Both the position numbers and the translations under genes were made by a program. Under the pieces are notes generated by a model. It worked only from the letters and a program-made list of their open reading frames with translations. It made no database searches and was not told the origin of the DNA. Source: Granulicella cerasi (GTDB lineage Bacteria; Acidobacteriota; Terriglobia; Terriglobales; Acidobacteriaceae). From it: a stretch of DNA of 64,000 bases. Of this stretch, positions 38,455 to 47,456 are shown in pieces (position 1 is the stretch's first letter; the number at the start of each line of letters is the position of its first letter). Location: NCBI RefSeq assembly GCF_025685575.1, contig NZ_JAGSYD010000005.1, positions 209,992-273,991 on the forward strand. The letters run 5' to 3'.

Positions 38455-39873
38455 CTATGCGTTGAAGACATACGTTGTCACGCTGAGTGGAGCGGTGACC
38501 ACTTCAGCGCTGCCATTCTGTAACGTGACCGGCGGAAGCTTTGCGTGGGTCTCCGTCGTTGAAGTCCGCACAGCAATGCAGCTCGTCGCGGGAAAGCCTC
38601 CAGGCTGAATGGTGAACGAACGCTCCACGGCATCATCGTTGATCGCCACACAAACCAGTCGCTTCGCATCGGGCGAAAGATACGCAGAGAAGTACGTATT
38701 GGGAGCGGGATTCGGCGTCGCATCGACGCGGTGGAAGCCTGGACGAATGAAGCGCGCAAATTGACCGATCGTAAAGAAGCGCTTGCTCAGCTGGTACTTC
38801 TTATTGGCCGAATCGATCCAGATCAAACCGCTGCGCGTGTTGTTGAAAGCAGCGCCCCACCAATAGAGCCATGCGCTCACATCGTTCTCGACCATGTGTG
38901 CATGGATCACGCGCGCCCAATAAACGCCATCGTTCATGTTCGTGATCTGCGGCCCCGTACCGACAGAAACCTCTGTCTCCCAGACGCGCTTGCCCAGGCT
39001 CAGCGCCTTTTGGAAACGTCCGGTACGAGCACTGATCGAAACAAAGTCACCAGAGTTCGGCGCATACGCATGAGCGGCCACGATCTCGAGCGACTTCGCA
39101 TTCGCAGCATCATCCAGCACGACGTTGATGTACTCATCGCTCCAATGCTCATGCTCATCCACCACGATCTTTGCCGATACATTCTTTGCCGCAAACGTGG
39201 GCACAAGATTCTCGCGCACGAACTTCGACAACTCAGAACCGGTCCACTTGCACGATCCATAATTCAACGTCGGCGTGAAGTTCGGTTCATTCGCAGGCGA
39301 CACCGCATAGATGTCCAGGCCAAAGCGTGCTTTGTACTCGAGCACATACGTCGCCAGGTACTCCGCGAAATCCTGATAACACTCCTTCTTCAGAGCACTA
39401 TCGTGCACGGCCCCGTTTGTCTTCATCCACGCAGGCGGAGACCAGCACGAAGAGAGAAAACGCGTGCATCCGCGCTTCTTCGCTTCGTTCATTAACCAGA
39501 CAGCGTTTTCATCGCCCGCCCACTGAAACTCGCCCTTCTTCGGCTCAAAGGTTGGCACATCCCCGCTGTTGGCCCGCGCCTTATCCACGTCACCGATCTG
39601 GTTGCGCAAGATGGAGTAACCCATCCCTCCCGCTGGAGAAAACATGAGGTTCAGAAGATCATTCTGATCTTTTTCGCTGAGCACCCTTAAGAGTCCGCTC
39701 TGATTGAACGCCTCAGAGAAACCGAATCCGTCAATCTGCTGGCGGACGTGTTCGCCTTTATAGGCGATGCCCGCTATCGCAGGTCGAGCTTCAGCGAAAG
39801 CGATGGGTTGATACGTTGCAACTGTCGCTGTGGCCGCGACAGATTGCAGGAAATGGCGCCTTGTAATGGGCAT
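38455..39873 (-). CDS. GH30 glycoside hydrolase, exported (Tat signal)
   Basis: A 472-residue GH30 enzyme, a retaining family including xylanases, beta-1,6-galactanases and glucosylceramidases. The N-terminus is a twin-arginine signal (TRRHFLQSVAA). The catalytic acid/base is Glu196 in VSPANEP and the nucleophile is Glu301 in VWETEVS; the usual GFGFSEAF motif is at 49-56. The C-terminal part is the GH30 beta-sandwich. The open frame reaches 39972, but the Tat signal and family start support ATG 39873. Subfamily, and thus substrate, cannot be set with certainty. Confidence 0.9.
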   Translation of the reverse strand: MPITRRHFLQSVAATATVATYQPIAFAEARPAIAGIAYKGEHVRQQIDGFGFSEAFNQSGLLRVLSEKDQNDLLNLMFSPAGGMGYSILRNQIGDVDKARANSGDVPTFEPKKGEFQWAGDENAVWLMNEAKKRGCTRFLSSCWSPPAWMKTNGAVHDSALKKECYQDFAEYLATYVLEYKARFGLDIYAVSPANEPNFTPTLNYGSCKWTGSELSKFVRENLVPTFAAKNVSAKIVVDEHEHWSDEYINVVLDDAANAKSLEIVAAHAYAPNSGDFVSISARTGRFQKALSLGKRVWETEVSVGTGPQITNMNDGVYWARVIHAHMVENDVSAWLYWWGAAFNNTRSGLIWIDSANKKYQLSKRFFTIGQFARFIRPGFHRVDATPNPAPNTYFSAYLSPDAKRLVCVAINDDAVERSFTIQPGGFPATSCIAVRTSTTETHAKLPPVTLQNGSAEVVTAPLSVTTYVFNA

Positions 39874-40250
39874 CGAATAACTCTCGGAGTGAAGTAGATC
39901 AAGCCGCCGCAAATGACGTTTCGATTTCTGGCATTTTTTCGGCGTCGCTAAAATAGCCGACGGCACGAGCAACGAGCAAGTGAATTCGGCCTCAGACAGA
40001 AACCAAAATCTGGTGGCCCTCCCTACCGAATCATCAGCTTTCCGGAGGCCTCTCCGAAACCATGCCAGACCTTATAGAGATTTTGTTCGAGCCCGAGCCT
40101 ATGTGCGCGATTCAGTGCTACGGCTTCACACGTCAGGCAGTGGGCCCACGTCCCTGGATCGTCTGTGGATGCGAGATCTCGATCAGCTGCTAGCAGTGCA
40201 CATGGAATGGCCGGCGATCGCGTTTAGCATGGTGCAAGAGGGAGCCATCT
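39874..40250. other. Divergent gap between GH30 and MarC genes
   Basis: This 377-bp divergent region must hold both promoters but I cannot identify convincing -35/-10 pairs. An ORF read across it on the plus strand overlaps the MarC gene in another frame and looks spurious. Nothing else is seen. Confidence 0.4.
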
Positions 40251-40928
40251 TTGCTCATCTGGAATTCGTTTCTCATCGCATTCAGCGCTTTACTCCCGCT
40301 GATCAATCCGCTTGGCTCCTCGCTCGTTTTCCTCGGGCTCGTCGGAGATGTCCCGCCGAGCGTCTACCGCTCGCTCGCTCGCAAAATTGCCCTCAACAAC
40401 ATCATTTTTCTTGGCATCTTCGAGCTGCTCGGCTCAGCCATCCTGAACTTTTTCGGGATATCACTACCGATTGTTCAAGTCTCTGGCGGCATCGTGATCG
40501 CCGCGATTGGCTGGTCCGTCCTGAACGCAAAGGACTCAGAAGCGATGGCGAACGACAAGCGTGAAGAAGCTCAGCTTGCTTCCGCTCGCGGCGTCAACAA
40601 CCTGCAGGAAAAGGCGTTTTATCCCTACACCTTCCCTGTGACCTCAGGCCCGGGCACCCTCGTTGTATTGCTTACGCTGAGCGCCCGCTTCTCCGGCGGC
40701 ACCAGAACCGCGATGACTTTGAGCCACCTCGGACTCTTCGCCGCAATCGTCCTGCTCAGTGTCGCTGTGTACTACTGCTACGCCTATGCGGCGAGAATCA
40801 CGCGTGCGATACCGCCATCCACAGCGCATGGAATTCTTCGCGTCATGGCATTCATTCTGCTTTGCATCGGTGTGCAGATTCTCTGGAACGGACTTTCCAC
40901 CTTGCTGACGGGTTTGCTGAAGCATTAG
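40251..40928 (+). CDS. MarC-family integral membrane protein
   Basis: A 225-residue inner-membrane protein of the MarC/NAAT family with six predicted membrane helices. Signatures are the N-terminal ALLPLINPLGSSLVFL and the central PYTFPVTSGPGTL. The start is TTG 40251, supported by GAGGGA 6 nt upstream. The family is named from the mar region of enteric bacteria, but its transport function is not settled. It stands alone between divergent GH30 and convergent flavin monooxygenase genes. Confidence 0.88.
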   Translation: MLIWNSFLIAFSALLPLINPLGSSLVFLGLVGDVPPSVYRSLARKIALNNIIFLGIFELLGSAILNFFGISLPIVQVSGGIVIAAIGWSVLNAKDSEAMANDKREEAQLASARGVNNLQEKAFYPYTFPVTSGPGTLVVLLTLSARFSGGTRTAMTLSHLGLFAAIVLLSVAVYYCYAYAARITRAIPPSTAHGILRVMAFILLCIGVQILWNGLSTLLTGLLKH

Positions 40929-40994
40929 CATCCGCGACGCGGAGCACGCGGCTCGTAGGTGAAGCTTGAGATCTGAAGACAGAATGCGGCTCGA

Positions 40995-42116
40995 TCAGCA
41001 ACCAGCAAAACTCGCACCAAGTCTTCGCCCGTAGCTGGCGATCAATGCTCCGACACGATTACGCTCCCTGGCATACGCCCTGAGTGCTTCATTCAGGTTG
41101 GGAGCTGCTACAAGCGCATCACGTAACATCATGGCATCACCAGCGGCTTTCGATACACCCATAGCAGTATGAGGACGAACCACGAACGCGGAATCTCCCA
41201 ACAGCACCACGCGGTCCCGCACCAGCTCTGGGGCTTCGTAATCGAAGATCGCCTGCACGAACGGCGCTCGCTCCTTCGCGATCACCTCGGAGACTACGGT
41301 CGGTAGCAAGGCCGCAGCGCTTTCGGTCAAGTCCTTCAGCGTTGATGTGGAGAGGCCCAGAGGTGGCGCCGAATAGGAACGTCTCACTCCATGATCGGAG
41401 GTAAGAGCACGATCAAGCTGAGACTCATCCAAGGATCGATACCAGACCCAGTTGTAGCGACGTCTCCCTGCGACCGTACTGCCATCCGGTCCAGCCACGG
41501 TATACCCGAGAAACTGCATGCATGGAGCGTCATAGAAAGTGAAACGGTCCGAAAGGATTGCGGCACTTTGAGCGGGCAGCAATGCTTCAGAGGAGAGTCC
41601 CCTGAAGGCGGCATAACCAGCAAAACGTGGGGCGGTTCCCGGAGCGACATAGGCTCGCACCGTGGACCCAATGCCGTCGGCTCCCACCAGGAGATCCGCG
41701 GCGTCGTGCGAACCGTCTGAGAGACGCACCTCTACATGATGGTCATGCGATGCCACCTCGACGACGGTTTTTCCAGACTTGTACTCACCTTCGCTCAGCT
41801 GGCTTCGAAAGGCATTGAAAAGCAGGTCCCACGACATCTGAGCTTGTGGGACGGGCACCGTTCGGACGATCTCACCCGCTCGGTTCAAGAAGATACGCTC
41901 ATGCGCGACAACCCCGGAGTTCAGTACGTCTTCCTGACCGATCTCTCGCAGGATGTCGCCGACTTCGATCTGCGGAACGAGCCCAGCGCCTTTACCCGAC
42001 AGACCGCTTGAGGAGCGTTCATACACCACAATCTCCCAGCCGACGCGCGCGAGAAGGACTGCGGCGAAAAGACCACCTACGGAACCGCCTGCGACAATGG
42101 CTTTACCGGGCTTCAT
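40995..42116 (-). CDS. FAD-dependent aromatic monooxygenase-like protein
   Basis: A 373-residue class A flavoprotein monooxygenase. It has the FAD-binding GGSVGG (10-15), the conserved DG motif VGADGIGSTVR and the GD motif LGDSAFVVRPHTAMG. The overall layout resembles 2,6-dihydroxypyridine and salicylate hydroxylases. It should hydroxylate an aromatic substrate using NAD(P)H and O2. It starts only 2 bp after the end of the bicupin gene upstream, so they form an operon. The substrate is unknown; with the nearby C-C hydrolase at 55649 an N-heterocycle could be imagined, but that is inference. Confidence 0.85.
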   Translation of the reverse strand: MKPGKAIVAGGSVGGLFAAVLLARVGWEIVVYERSSSGLSGKGAGLVPQIEVGDILREIGQEDVLNSGVVAHERIFLNRAGEIVRTVPVPQAQMSWDLLFNAFRSQLSEGEYKSGKTVVEVASHDHHVEVRLSDGSHDAADLLVGADGIGSTVRAYVAPGTAPRFAGYAAFRGLSSEALLPAQSAAILSDRFTFYDAPCMQFLGYTVAGPDGSTVAGRRRYNWVWYRSLDESQLDRALTSDHGVRRSYSAPPLGLSTSTLKDLTESAAALLPTVVSEVIAKERAPFVQAIFDYEAPELVRDRVVLLGDSAFVVRPHTAMGVSKAAGDAMMLRDALVAAPNLNEALRAYARERNRVGALIASYGRRLGASFAGC

Positions 42117-42118
42117 GC

Positions 42119-43273
42119 TCAGTCCTGTCCGGGTGCCAAGTCGGTCAACGCAAGCACGGCGAGACGCTCCTGCGGAGCCATTCGTATTTTCTCAACGGGA
42201 ATCTTGAGATGCGCCTCTGCCATCCTATCCGGCATCCTGGCAATCCATTGGTTCAGCGAGATGTCCTCGAAGGAGGACGCCTTGAATAACTCCAGGAATA
42301 CGATGTCTTCGTCTCCCGTGTTCTCAATGCAATGGCCTGACATGGTGGGAACGTATCCGACATCATTGGCGCGGAAGTCTACAGTCCTCGCAGTTGCGCC
42401 CGTCGCGACCACCGTCATCCGACCCTTCCCCTGCATCCAGTATTGCCACTCGCTCCCATTCGGATGCCAATGCATCTCCCGCATAGCGCCAGGTTTGATC
42501 CTCACCATAGCTGCCGCAATATTCTTCGATACGGGGAAATTTTTCGAGTCCACGACTCGCGCATCTCCAGAGTCATTCGAGAGCGTAGGTGCCATCGCAG
42601 CCATCTTGAACGTGTACTTGTTTACAGTCTCAAGATGCTTTCCGAGAAATTGACGATCATCCTCTAAAGACGAGGGCATGGGCGCGGGAAAAATATAGAG
42701 TTCCTTCGACGGGAGTTGATCATAGGTCTCGCGTGACCAGCTCGTGTTCTTTTCTACGAGTTCAGGAGAGGTATGAGCCAGGAACTCCGAAAGGAGGAAG
42801 GTGTCGTCTTCGGAAAAGTCTCCTTGATCGAAAACAAGGAGAAACTCGCAGCCGTCATCGCCCAATCCCTGAATGGAATGCGGCAGCCCTGCGGGGAAAT
42901 ACCAAAGGTCTCCCTCCTCAACGTCGTCGATGAACATCTTTCCATCCGCCTGCAGCAGCGAAACCCGAGCCTTGCCCGTCAGCATGATGGCCCACTCGTC
43001 AGCCTTATGCCAATGCAATTCGCGGAAGGAGCCTGAGGTCAACCGCATGTTCACTCCCGCCAGCTCTGTCGAAGAAGGCAGTTCGCGCTGCGTGACCTGA
43101 TGGGTCCACCCGCCATCCTGAACGCGCTTAGGCGCCAGATCGAACGAGTACCAGAGAGGTCCAGGATTTCCGCGATCTGTAAACGGAGGATGGTTGCTGC
43201 TTGGATTTTCCTTGAGCAGTGGCCTGTTCTCGGGTCCTGGATCGCTTGCGTCACTCTTGTTGTTGCTCATCAT
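42119..43273 (-). CDS. Bicupin oxalate decarboxylase-like protein
   Basis: A 384-residue two-cupin protein of the oxalate decarboxylase family (OxdC of Bacillus is 385). Metal ligands of the first cupin are His87, His89, Glu93 and His132. The second site includes HWHPNGSEWQY with its Glu. The lid between the sites is SEDDT, so the Glu needed for decarboxylation in OxdC (Glu155 here) is kept although the remainder of the SENST lid differs. It therefore likely converts oxalate to formate and CO2 with Mn. No signal peptide is seen. ATG 43273 has AAGGAGA upstream. It is the first gene of an operon with the flavin monooxygenase. Confidence 0.85.
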   Translation of the reverse strand: MMSNNKSDASDPGPENRPLLKENPSSNHPPFTDRGNPGPLWYSFDLAPKRVQDGGWTHQVTQRELPSSTELAGVNMRLTSGSFRELHWHKADEWAIMLTGKARVSLLQADGKMFIDDVEEGDLWYFPAGLPHSIQGLGDDGCEFLLVFDQGDFSEDDTFLLSEFLAHTSPELVEKNTSWSRETYDQLPSKELYIFPAPMPSSLEDDRQFLGKHLETVNKYTFKMAAMAPTLSNDSGDARVVDSKNFPVSKNIAAAMVRIKPGAMREMHWHPNGSEWQYWMQGKGRMTVVATGATARTVDFRANDVGYVPTMSGHCIENTGDEDIVFLELFKASSFEDISLNQWIARMPDRMAEAHLKIPVEKIRMAPQERLAVLALTDLAPGQD

Positions 43274-43314
43274 CCATTCTCCTTAGCTGCAATGCAGAGC
43301 GCGTTCTCAGAGTA

Positions 43315-43339
43315 GCGGCCGAGCAGTATGCTCGACCGC
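43315..43339 (-). terminator. Hairpin after the Dps gene
   Basis: Arms CGAGCA (43320-43325) and TGCTCG (43329-43334) around a 3-nt loop, extended by four more pairs after one mismatch. It lies just downstream of the Dps stop and upstream of the bicupin gene. There is no clear T-run. Confidence 0.5.
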
Positions 43340-43350
43340 CGCATTCACAG

Positions 43351-43866
43351 CTAGTCTCGCGTAGCCTCGAACAGAAACCAACTGCGTCTTTGAGACTGGT
43401 CGATCCAGTTTTCGAGCAAGCTCGCCGTAGCAACATCTCCCGCATCGTCGCAAAGAGCGTGTGTAGCACGCATGCTCAGGGTCAGAGCTTTGTCATCCTC
43501 GTGCAGTTCGGCGAGCATGTCCTTCGGTGTGACGTACTCGGCATCGTTATCTGCGAGGCGTTGCAGACGTGCAATGTGGCCGATCGAACGCAAGGTGGTT
43601 CCACCGATTTTGCGAACGCGTTCAGCGATATCATCGGTGATTGCATAGATCTGGTCGCCGTGGTCGTCGAGCAAGAGATGATAGTCGCGGAAGTGCGGGC
43701 CACTCATATGCCAATGGAAATTCTTCGTCTTCAGATACAGAACAAAGACATCGGCGAGCAGAGCGTTGAGGGCGCCTGCAATATCTCGTGCCGATTCGGA
43801 GTCGATGTCGGAGGGCGTCGCCAAGGGGGACTTCTGGCGCTGAATCAGTTCCTTCGTGGTGCTCAT
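43351..43866 (-). CDS. dps: Dps-family ferritin-like DNA-protection protein
   Basis: A 171-residue Dps. It forms a dodecamer that stores iron and uses peroxide, protecting DNA. The ferroxidase residues His51, His63, Asp67, Asp78 and Glu82 are all present and even share the E. coli numbering; motif NFHWHMSGPHFRDYH is intact. The start ATG 43866 has AAGGAGA upstream; a longer frame exists but is not needed. It lies between the haloperoxidase-like hydrolase and the bicupin gene on the same strand and anchors the oxidative-stress theme of this block. Confidence 0.93.
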   Translation of the reverse strand: MSTTKELIQRQKSPLATPSDIDSESARDIAGALNALLADVFVLYLKTKNFHWHMSGPHFRDYHLLLDDHGDQIYAITDDIAERVRKIGGTTLRSIGHIARLQRLADNDAEYVTPKDMLAELHEDDKALTLSMRATHALCDDAGDVATASLLENWIDQSQRRSWFLFEATRD

Positions 43867-43902
43867 GGTCGTTCTCCTTCGTGCCTGCAGTTCGTTTTGC
43901 AT

Positions 43903-43927
43903 CGGCGCACAGAACTTCTGTGCGCCG
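43903..43927 (-). promoter_or_regulatory. Perfect hairpin upstream of Dps
   Basis: Twelve-base arms CGGCGCACAGAA and TTCTGTGCGCCG surround a single base, 37 nt upstream of the Dps start. It may be a terminator of the upstream hydrolase gene, an operator, or a leader structure. There is no T-run on the minus strand. Confidence 0.5.
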
Positions 43928-44001
43928 TAAGACTCATCGTGGGGAGTAGGTGCGTTTCCGCAGGAGACCGCTGACGCACTTCGCCTTCCTGCGGAAGGAC
44001 C

Positions 44002-44823
44002 TTAGCCCTTAATGAAAGAGAGAATGTCTTTGCTGATGACGTCAGCATGAAGGATTGGCATGCCATGCGGATAGCCCGGATAAACCTTCAGCGTGGCACC
44101 CTTGACGATCTCTGCAGTCAGTTTGCCCGAATCGGCAAAAGGCACGATCTGATCGTCATCCCCTTGCAGCACGAGCATGGGGACATCCACCTTGGTCAGA
44201 TCGTCGCCGAAATCCGTTTCAGAGAAAGCCTTGATGCAGTCGTAGTGGCCCTTGACGCCACCAACCATACCTTGCTGCCAGAACGTGTCGATGGTTCCCT
44301 GCGACATGGGAGTGCTTGAGCGATTGAAGCCGAAGAATGGTACCGCGAGGTCTTTGTAATACTGGGAGCGATTGCCGGCCACGCCGGCGCGTATCTGGTC
44401 GAACACTTCGATCGGGGTGCCCGCCGGGTTCTTCTCCGATTTCAACATCACCGGTGGCACCGCGCTCACCAACACGGTCTTCGCGACGCGTTTTGAGCCA
44501 TGGCGTGCGATGTAACGCACCACCTCGCCGCCGCCGGTCGAATGGCCAACCATGATGGCGTCTCTCAAGTCGAGCGTCTCGAACAGCTCCGCCAGATCGT
44601 CAGCATAGGTGTCCATATTGTTGCCATCCCAGGTCTGCGACGAGCGCCCGTGGCTGCGGCGGTCGTGCGCGATTACGCGATAGCCTCTCTCGCCAAAGAA
44701 GAGCATCTGCGCGTCCCAGGCATCCGCATTCAACGGCCAGCCATGCGAGAAAACGATGGGCTGCCCCGCACCCCAATCCTTGTAGTACAGAGATGTCCCG
44801 TCTTTCAGCGTCAATGTGCTCAT
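44002..44823 (-). CDS. Alpha/beta hydrolase, non-heme haloperoxidase / perhydrolase type
   Basis: A 273-residue alpha/beta hydrolase. The nucleophile is Ser95 in VGHSTGGGE, a sequence typical of cofactor-free haloperoxidases (perhydrolases/arylesterases); the acid is in GDDDQIVPF and the His in YPGYPHGM. The oxyanion region is [10 protein letters not shown] 44823 has AAAGGA upstream and matches the family start; the longer frame does not. It is probably a cytoplasmic esterase with perhydrolase side activity. It is upstream of Dps on the same strand and shares a divergent control region with the cyclic-nucleotide/reductase fusion. Confidence 0.88.
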   Translation of the reverse strand: MSTLTLKDGTSLYYKDWGAGQPIVFSHGWPLNADAWDAQMLFFGERGYRVIAHDRRSHGRSSQTWDGNNMDTYADDLAELFETLDLRDAIMVGHSTGGGEVVRYIARHGSKRVAKTVLVSAVPPVMLKSEKNPAGTPIEVFDQIRAGVAGNRSQYYKDLAVPFFGFNRSSTPMSQGTIDTFWQQGMVGGVKGHYDCIKAFSETDFGDDLTKVDVPMLVLQGDDDQIVPFADSGKLTAEIVKGATLKVYPGYPHGMPILHADVISKDILSFIKG

Positions 44824-44955
44824 TGCGTGTTTGTCCTTTCGATGTACGTCCGGCGTGCATCGCATCCAAATCGGAAGGTCTACGGCATCCGCGGATCGCA
44901 ATCTCATGCTTCCATCCAATGCCTTCGCCGTCTCGCCCCTATCGGAGAGTGTGAA

Positions 44956-44975
44956 CCTCACTCCATTGGGTGAGG
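44956..44975. promoter_or_regulatory. Inverted repeat, predicted NarL-type site (a)
   Basis: Arms CCTCACTC and GGGTGAGG (one G-T pair) flank CATT; the core is CACTC-CATT-GGGTG at 44959-44972. It lies in the divergent gap between the hydrolase (44823) and the reductase fusion (45052). It matches the motif family found at seven other gaps up to 57.1 kb. No good -10 box is seen at the expected distance here. Confidence 0.5.
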
Positions 44976-45051
44976 AAAGTCTGTCTCTAACGGGTGTGTC
45001 GCACGTGAGACTGTGTCGAGATACTGAGCTGAATAACGAGTGAGGTAGTTC

Positions 45052-46716
45052 GTGCAGCCAGCTAGCGTGACCCCGATGGACCCCAGCGATCCCTATGCTG
45101 TGCGTGAGTACGTCTTTCCGGTGCTGACCCCGGAGATGGTCGCGCGAAGCCTGCAGTACGGTGTGACTGAACGATACGCGGAGGGACAGTCCCTCTATCG
45201 TCGGGGCACTCGAGGCGTGGACTTCTTCATCGTTTTATCCGGCAGCATCGTGATTGTAGGCCCAGACGCGGGCGGCGAAGACAGCCAGGTCGTTCTCCAT
45301 GGCCCACGAGAGTTCACCGGGGAACTGGATCTCTTCACAGAACGAGAAGCGCTCGTTACAGCGAGAGCCGCAACGGACGCGAAAGTGCTACACATCTCTC
45401 GCGTCCGTTTCCGCGAGTTCGTAACCAGCGAGACAGACATCGGCGACATCGTCATGCGCGCGGTCATCCTTCGACGCCTGGGTTTGATCCGTCATTCTCT
45501 CGGGGGCGTCGCTATCGTCGGACCGGGAAGATCTCTCGACACACTGCGTCTCGCACGGTTCCTTTCTCGCAATGGCTATCCGATCAAGCTGCTTGATACG
45601 GATCTCGACCCGGCGGCGGGCGGGCTCACGGATGCATTCAGCCTTTTGCCCGAAGAGATGCCCGTAGTCATCTGCGCGGGGACGGTGCTGCGCAATCCAA
45701 GCGTTGCAGAACTTGCCGACGCGTTGGGGATCGCAGAGGAGATTGACGAGAACTTTCTATATGACGTGGCTGTCGTGGGTGCAGGGCCGGCCGGTCTTGC
45801 AGCAGCTGTCTACGCGGCTTCGGAAGGATTGAGGACGCTCGTCATAGAAGGGAATGCCCCAGGCGGCCAAGCGGGCACCAGTTCACGCATCGAAAATTAT
45901 CTTGGCTTCCCTTCTGGCATCTCGGGCATGGAGCTTGCGTCAAGAGCTCAGACCCAGGCACAAAAGTTCGGCGCCAAGCTCGCAATATCGAGGAATGTCA
46001 CGGCGATCGAATGTACGCTCAGACCATTCCGTCTCACGCTCGAAGAGGGGCTTCAGGTACGTTCACGTGCGATTGTGATCGCAACGGGAGCAAGATACAG
46101 AAGGCTCGATGTTTCGAACTTCGATCGTTATGACATGGACGGGATCAACTATTCCGCCACGGCCCTCGAGGCACGCTTGTGCAATCAGGAAGAGGTGATC
46201 GTGGTGGGTGGCGGCAATTCGGCCGGACAGGCTGCAGTCTTCCTTGCTGGGTATGCGCAGCACGTTCATATGCTGATCCGCGGCCAAGAATTGGCTGCCA
46301 CGATGTCCGAATACCTTGTAAGCCGCATCCTCTCCTCACGCCATATCACCCTGCACCCTCAGACCGAGATCATCGCCTTGCAAGGCAAGGAACGACTCGA
46401 AGGTGTGATTTGGCGGAATAACGCGACAGGGGTCGAGACCGAGTTGAAGACCAGAAACGTCTTTGTCATGATAGGCGCCGCCCCATGCACTGAATGGATT
46501 GCTGACTGCATCAAGCTGGACGACCACGGTTTCGTCAGAACCGGCGCAACGGTGGGAGACGAGCTCGATCCGTACACGACCTCTGTGCCCGGTATCTTTG
46601 CGGTTGGCGATGTGCGGTCAGGATCCATAAAGCGGGTAGCTTCGGGTGTCGGAGAAGGATCTGTGGTCGTCGCCTCCATCCATAACTACTTCAGACAAAT
46701 CTCATCTGACCTGTGA
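45052..46716 (+). CDS. Cyclic-nucleotide-binding domain fused to a thioredoxin-reductase-like flavoprotein lacking CxxC
   Basis: A 554-residue fusion. Residues about 25-140 form a CRP-like cyclic-nucleotide-binding domain ([26 protein letters not shown]). A short alpha/beta linker domain follows (about 150-225). The rest is thioredoxin-reductase-like: FAD site [16 protein letters not shown] (Gly243-245-248), [17 protein letters not shown], and NAD(P)H site [12 protein letters not shown] (386-393). The redox pair CATC that precedes this second site in true reductases is SATA here (368-371), with only one Cys further on (377). It should bind FAD and NAD(P)H but cannot use the classical disulfide. 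GTG 45052 has GAGGT upstream. Its likely role is redox sensing or reduction of another partner, possibly controlled by a bound ligand. Confidence 0.88.
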   Translation: MQPASVTPMDPSDPYAVREYVFPVLTPEMVARSLQYGVTERYAEGQSLYRRGTRGVDFFIVLSGSIVIVGPDAGGEDSQVVLHGPREFTGELDLFTEREALVTARAATDAKVLHISRVRFREFVTSETDIGDIVMRAVILRRLGLIRHSLGGVAIVGPGRSLDTLRLARFLSRNGYPIKLLDTDLDPAAGGLTDAFSLLPEEMPVVICAGTVLRNPSVAELADALGIAEEIDENFLYDVAVVGAGPAGLAAAVYAASEGLRTLVIEGNAPGGQAGTSSRIENYLGFPSGISGMELASRAQTQAQKFGAKLAISRNVTAIECTLRPFRLTLEEGLQVRSRAIVIATGARYRRLDVSNFDRYDMDGINYSATALEARLCNQEEVIVVGGGNSAGQAAVFLAGYAQHVHMLIRGQELAATMSEYLVSRILSSRHITLHPQTEIIALQGKERLEGVIWRNNATGVETELKTRNVFVMIGAAPCTEWIADCIKLDDHGFVRTGATVGDELDPYTTSVPGIFAVGDVRSGSIKRVASGVGEGSVVVASIHNYFRQISSDL

Positions 46717-46721
46717 TGTGG

Positions 46722-47360
46722 CTACATGAGATCGAGGAAGCCGCGACGCATGGCGATAGTAACGGCGTGCGTACGATCGTTCGCATCGAGTTTAGAGAGG
46801 ATGCTTTTCATGTGCGCCTTTACCGTGTCTTCGCTGATTTTCAGCTTCGACGCGACGATCTTGTTGGCGCTCCCCGTAGACACCTCCTGCAAGACCTCGA
46901 GTTCTCTCGCAGTCAAAACGTCGTCCGCGGCATATTCCGCCACGCCCGACGCGATCTCAGGGGGAATGTGACGGCGTCCGGCATGTACGACGCGAATGGC
47001 TTCGAGCATATGGAGCCGCAGCATGCTCTTCAACAGATAGCCGCATGCCCCTGCGCGCATAGCACGCGTCACCTGCACATCCCCGCTGTACGTCGTCAGC
47101 ACGATCGTCCTTGCCACCGGATATCTCTTACGGATTGCGGCGATGACCTCCAACCCATTCATGTCGGGTAGCCGCAGGTCCACCAAGGTGATGTCCGGAC
47201 GATGTAGCGCGAAAAGCTCGAGAGCTTCCTCGCCAGTGGCCGCTGAAGCCACAAGCTCCATGTCCTTCTGGGTTGCGATCATCGCACCTACCCCATCCCG
47301 GAAGACAGGATGGTCGTCGACCGTCATCAGTCGGATGATTCTTGCGCCGTCGTCATTCAT
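46722..47360 (-). CDS. NarL/FixJ-type response regulator 1
   Basis: A 212-residue two-component regulator. The receiver has DDH (15-17), phospho-acceptor Asp61 in LVDLRLPD and the conserved Lys in YLLKSML. The C-terminal LuxR-type HTH is LTARELEVLQ...ISEDTVKAHMKSIL. ATG 47360 has GGGGAAG upstream; a GTG four codons earlier is less likely. It is divergent from the histidine kinase gene by 96 bp and is probably its partner. It is a close paralogue of the regulator at 52557, with the same SEDTVKAHMK recognition helix, so both should read the same DNA site. Confidence 0.92.
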   Translation of the reverse strand: MNDDGARIIRLMTVDDHPVFRDGVGAMIATQKDMELVASAATGEEALELFALHRPDITLVDLRLPDMNGLEVIAAIRKRYPVARTIVLTTYSGDVQVTRAMRAGACGYLLKSMLRLHMLEAIRVVHAGRRHIPPEIASGVAEYAADDVLTARELEVLQEVSTGSANKIVASKLKISEDTVKAHMKSILSKLDANDRTHAVTIAMRRGFLDLM

Positions 47361-47456
47361 GCTTCCCCGCACCGATAAGGATTTTCTGCGTCACTGTGCC
47401 AGAACTAAGGATAACGTGGACGTATCGGCTCCGAAGCGAAACGAGAGGTTGAGTCT

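Noticed and set aside
39880..39890. Ninth copy of the NarL-type repeat (ACTC-TCG-GAGT)
   Set aside because: Spacer is only 3 nt, arms are 4 bases, and it overlaps the GH30 ribosome-binding region.
39980..40564. 194-residue plus-strand ORF before and over the MarC gene
   Set aside because: Overlaps MarC by more than 300 bp in another frame, has Arg/Ser-rich composition and no family features.
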